DNA of 43,782 nt from Gemmatimonadaceae bacterium (GTDB lineage: Bacteria; Gemmatimonadota; Gemmatimonadetes; Gemmatimonadales; Gemmatimonadaceae). The notes under the pieces are model-generated. The model made no database searches. It was not told the origin of the DNA and saw only the letters and a program-made list of their open reading frames with translations. The stretch lies in NCBI GenBank assembly GCA_019694735.1, contig JAIBBJ010000190.1:1-43782 (forward strand), written 5' to 3'. Positions 43,436 through 43,782 of this stretch are shown piece after piece (within the stretch, counting starts at the first letter, position 1; each line of letters begins with the position of its first letter). A program made the translations under genes and the position numbers.

Positions 43436-43782
43436 ATGAAGCGGCTCCTGACCTACTTCCTCCGCGGCCTGGTGCTGACGGCTCCGCTGGTGATCACCGG
43501 GTGGGTCACGTGGCTCATCCTCACCCGCGTCGACGGATGGCTGGGCCTCCCGCTCCCCGGCGCGGGATTCGTCCTCACGCTGGCCGGGATCACGCTCATC
43601 GGGTTCCTCGGGAGCACGATCCTCTGGACGCAGGTCGAGCGGTGGGTGGACGGGACGCTCGAGCGGCTGCCGTTCGTGCGCCTGCTCTACTCCAGCACCA
43701 AGGACCTGCTGAACGCGTTCGTCGGCGAGAAGCGCCGCTTCGACCAGCCGGTCCTCGTGGCGCTGTCGCAGGACCGTGCCGT
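43436..43782 (+). CDS. DUF502-family membrane protein, cut by the window edge
   Basis: The first 115 codons are present, from ATG at 43436. Two hydrophobic segments are seen (about residues 9-30 and 42-62), followed by LLYSSTKDLLNAFVGEKRRFDQPVLVAL, typical of DUF502 proteins. The function of this family is not established. It is divergent from the S9 peptidase, with 76 bases between the start codons. Confidence 0.85.
   Translation, partial: MKRLLTYFLRGLVLTAPLVITGWVTWLILTRVDGWLGLPLPGAGFVLTLAGITLIGFLGSTILWTQVERWVDGTLERLPFVRLLYSSTKDLLNAFVGEKRRFDQPVLVALSQDRA

Overview
The window is a very GC-rich bacterial chromosome segment, densely packed, with almost every gene in a short operon and no intergenic stretch longer than about 220 bases. 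A complete Alternative Complex III operon, a TonB/ExbB/ExbD set with two ExbD copies, a long-form NagB fused to a PIG-L deacetylase, a NagZ-serine hydrolase fusion and an Fe/Mn superoxide dismutase together suggest a Gram-negative, aerobically respiring member of the Gemmatimonadota or a relative. That placement is inference from gene content. No 16S or single-copy phylogenetic marker is present to confirm it.

Layout. 1-3577 (minus): branched-chain/pyruvate-type 2-oxoacid dehydrogenase operon (lipoprotein, small protein, E1 alpha, E1 beta, small membrane protein, start of E2). 3694-14653: an amino-sugar/peptidoglycan salvage region. NamZ (exo-N-acetylmuramidase) and a CDP-alcohol phosphatidyltransferase read left. 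A NagZ-serine hydrolase fusion, an acyltransferase, an A-type Fe-S carrier, a NagB-PIG-L fusion, an SSS-family symporter and a BadF-family sugar kinase read right. 14744-16252: APC amino-acid permease. 16359-19795: two TonB-like proteins, ExbB and two ExbD. 19973-23661: one OmpR-type regulator between two histidine kinases. 23877-25652: Hsp20, peroxiredoxin, tRNA-Ala(UGC), zinc-ribbon thioredoxin. 25733-33501: Alternative Complex III, actA to actF, with a perfect CRP/FNR-type palindrome upstream. 33627-40359: TrmJ, DedA, Mn-type SOD, CPA2 antiporter, SpeA, diheme cytochrome c. 40474-43782: large S9 peptidase and the start of a DUF502 protein.

How the genes work together. The most coherent system is the muropeptide salvage locus. 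NamZ and NagZ, with a fused beta-lactamase-like (AmiE-like) domain, would take peptidoglycan fragments apart outside the cytoplasm. The symporter/kinase pair resembles the Tannerella MurT/MurK pair and would import and phosphorylate the sugars. The NagB-PIG-L fusion could deacetylate and deaminate GlcNAc-6-phosphate in one polypeptide. MurQ and NagA are not in the window.

Regulatory signals. Several promoters share a TANNTT -10 box, and at least four genes have that kind of box 6-8 bases before the start codon, which predicts leaderless mRNAs. All five convergent gene junctions carry a strong GC hairpin.
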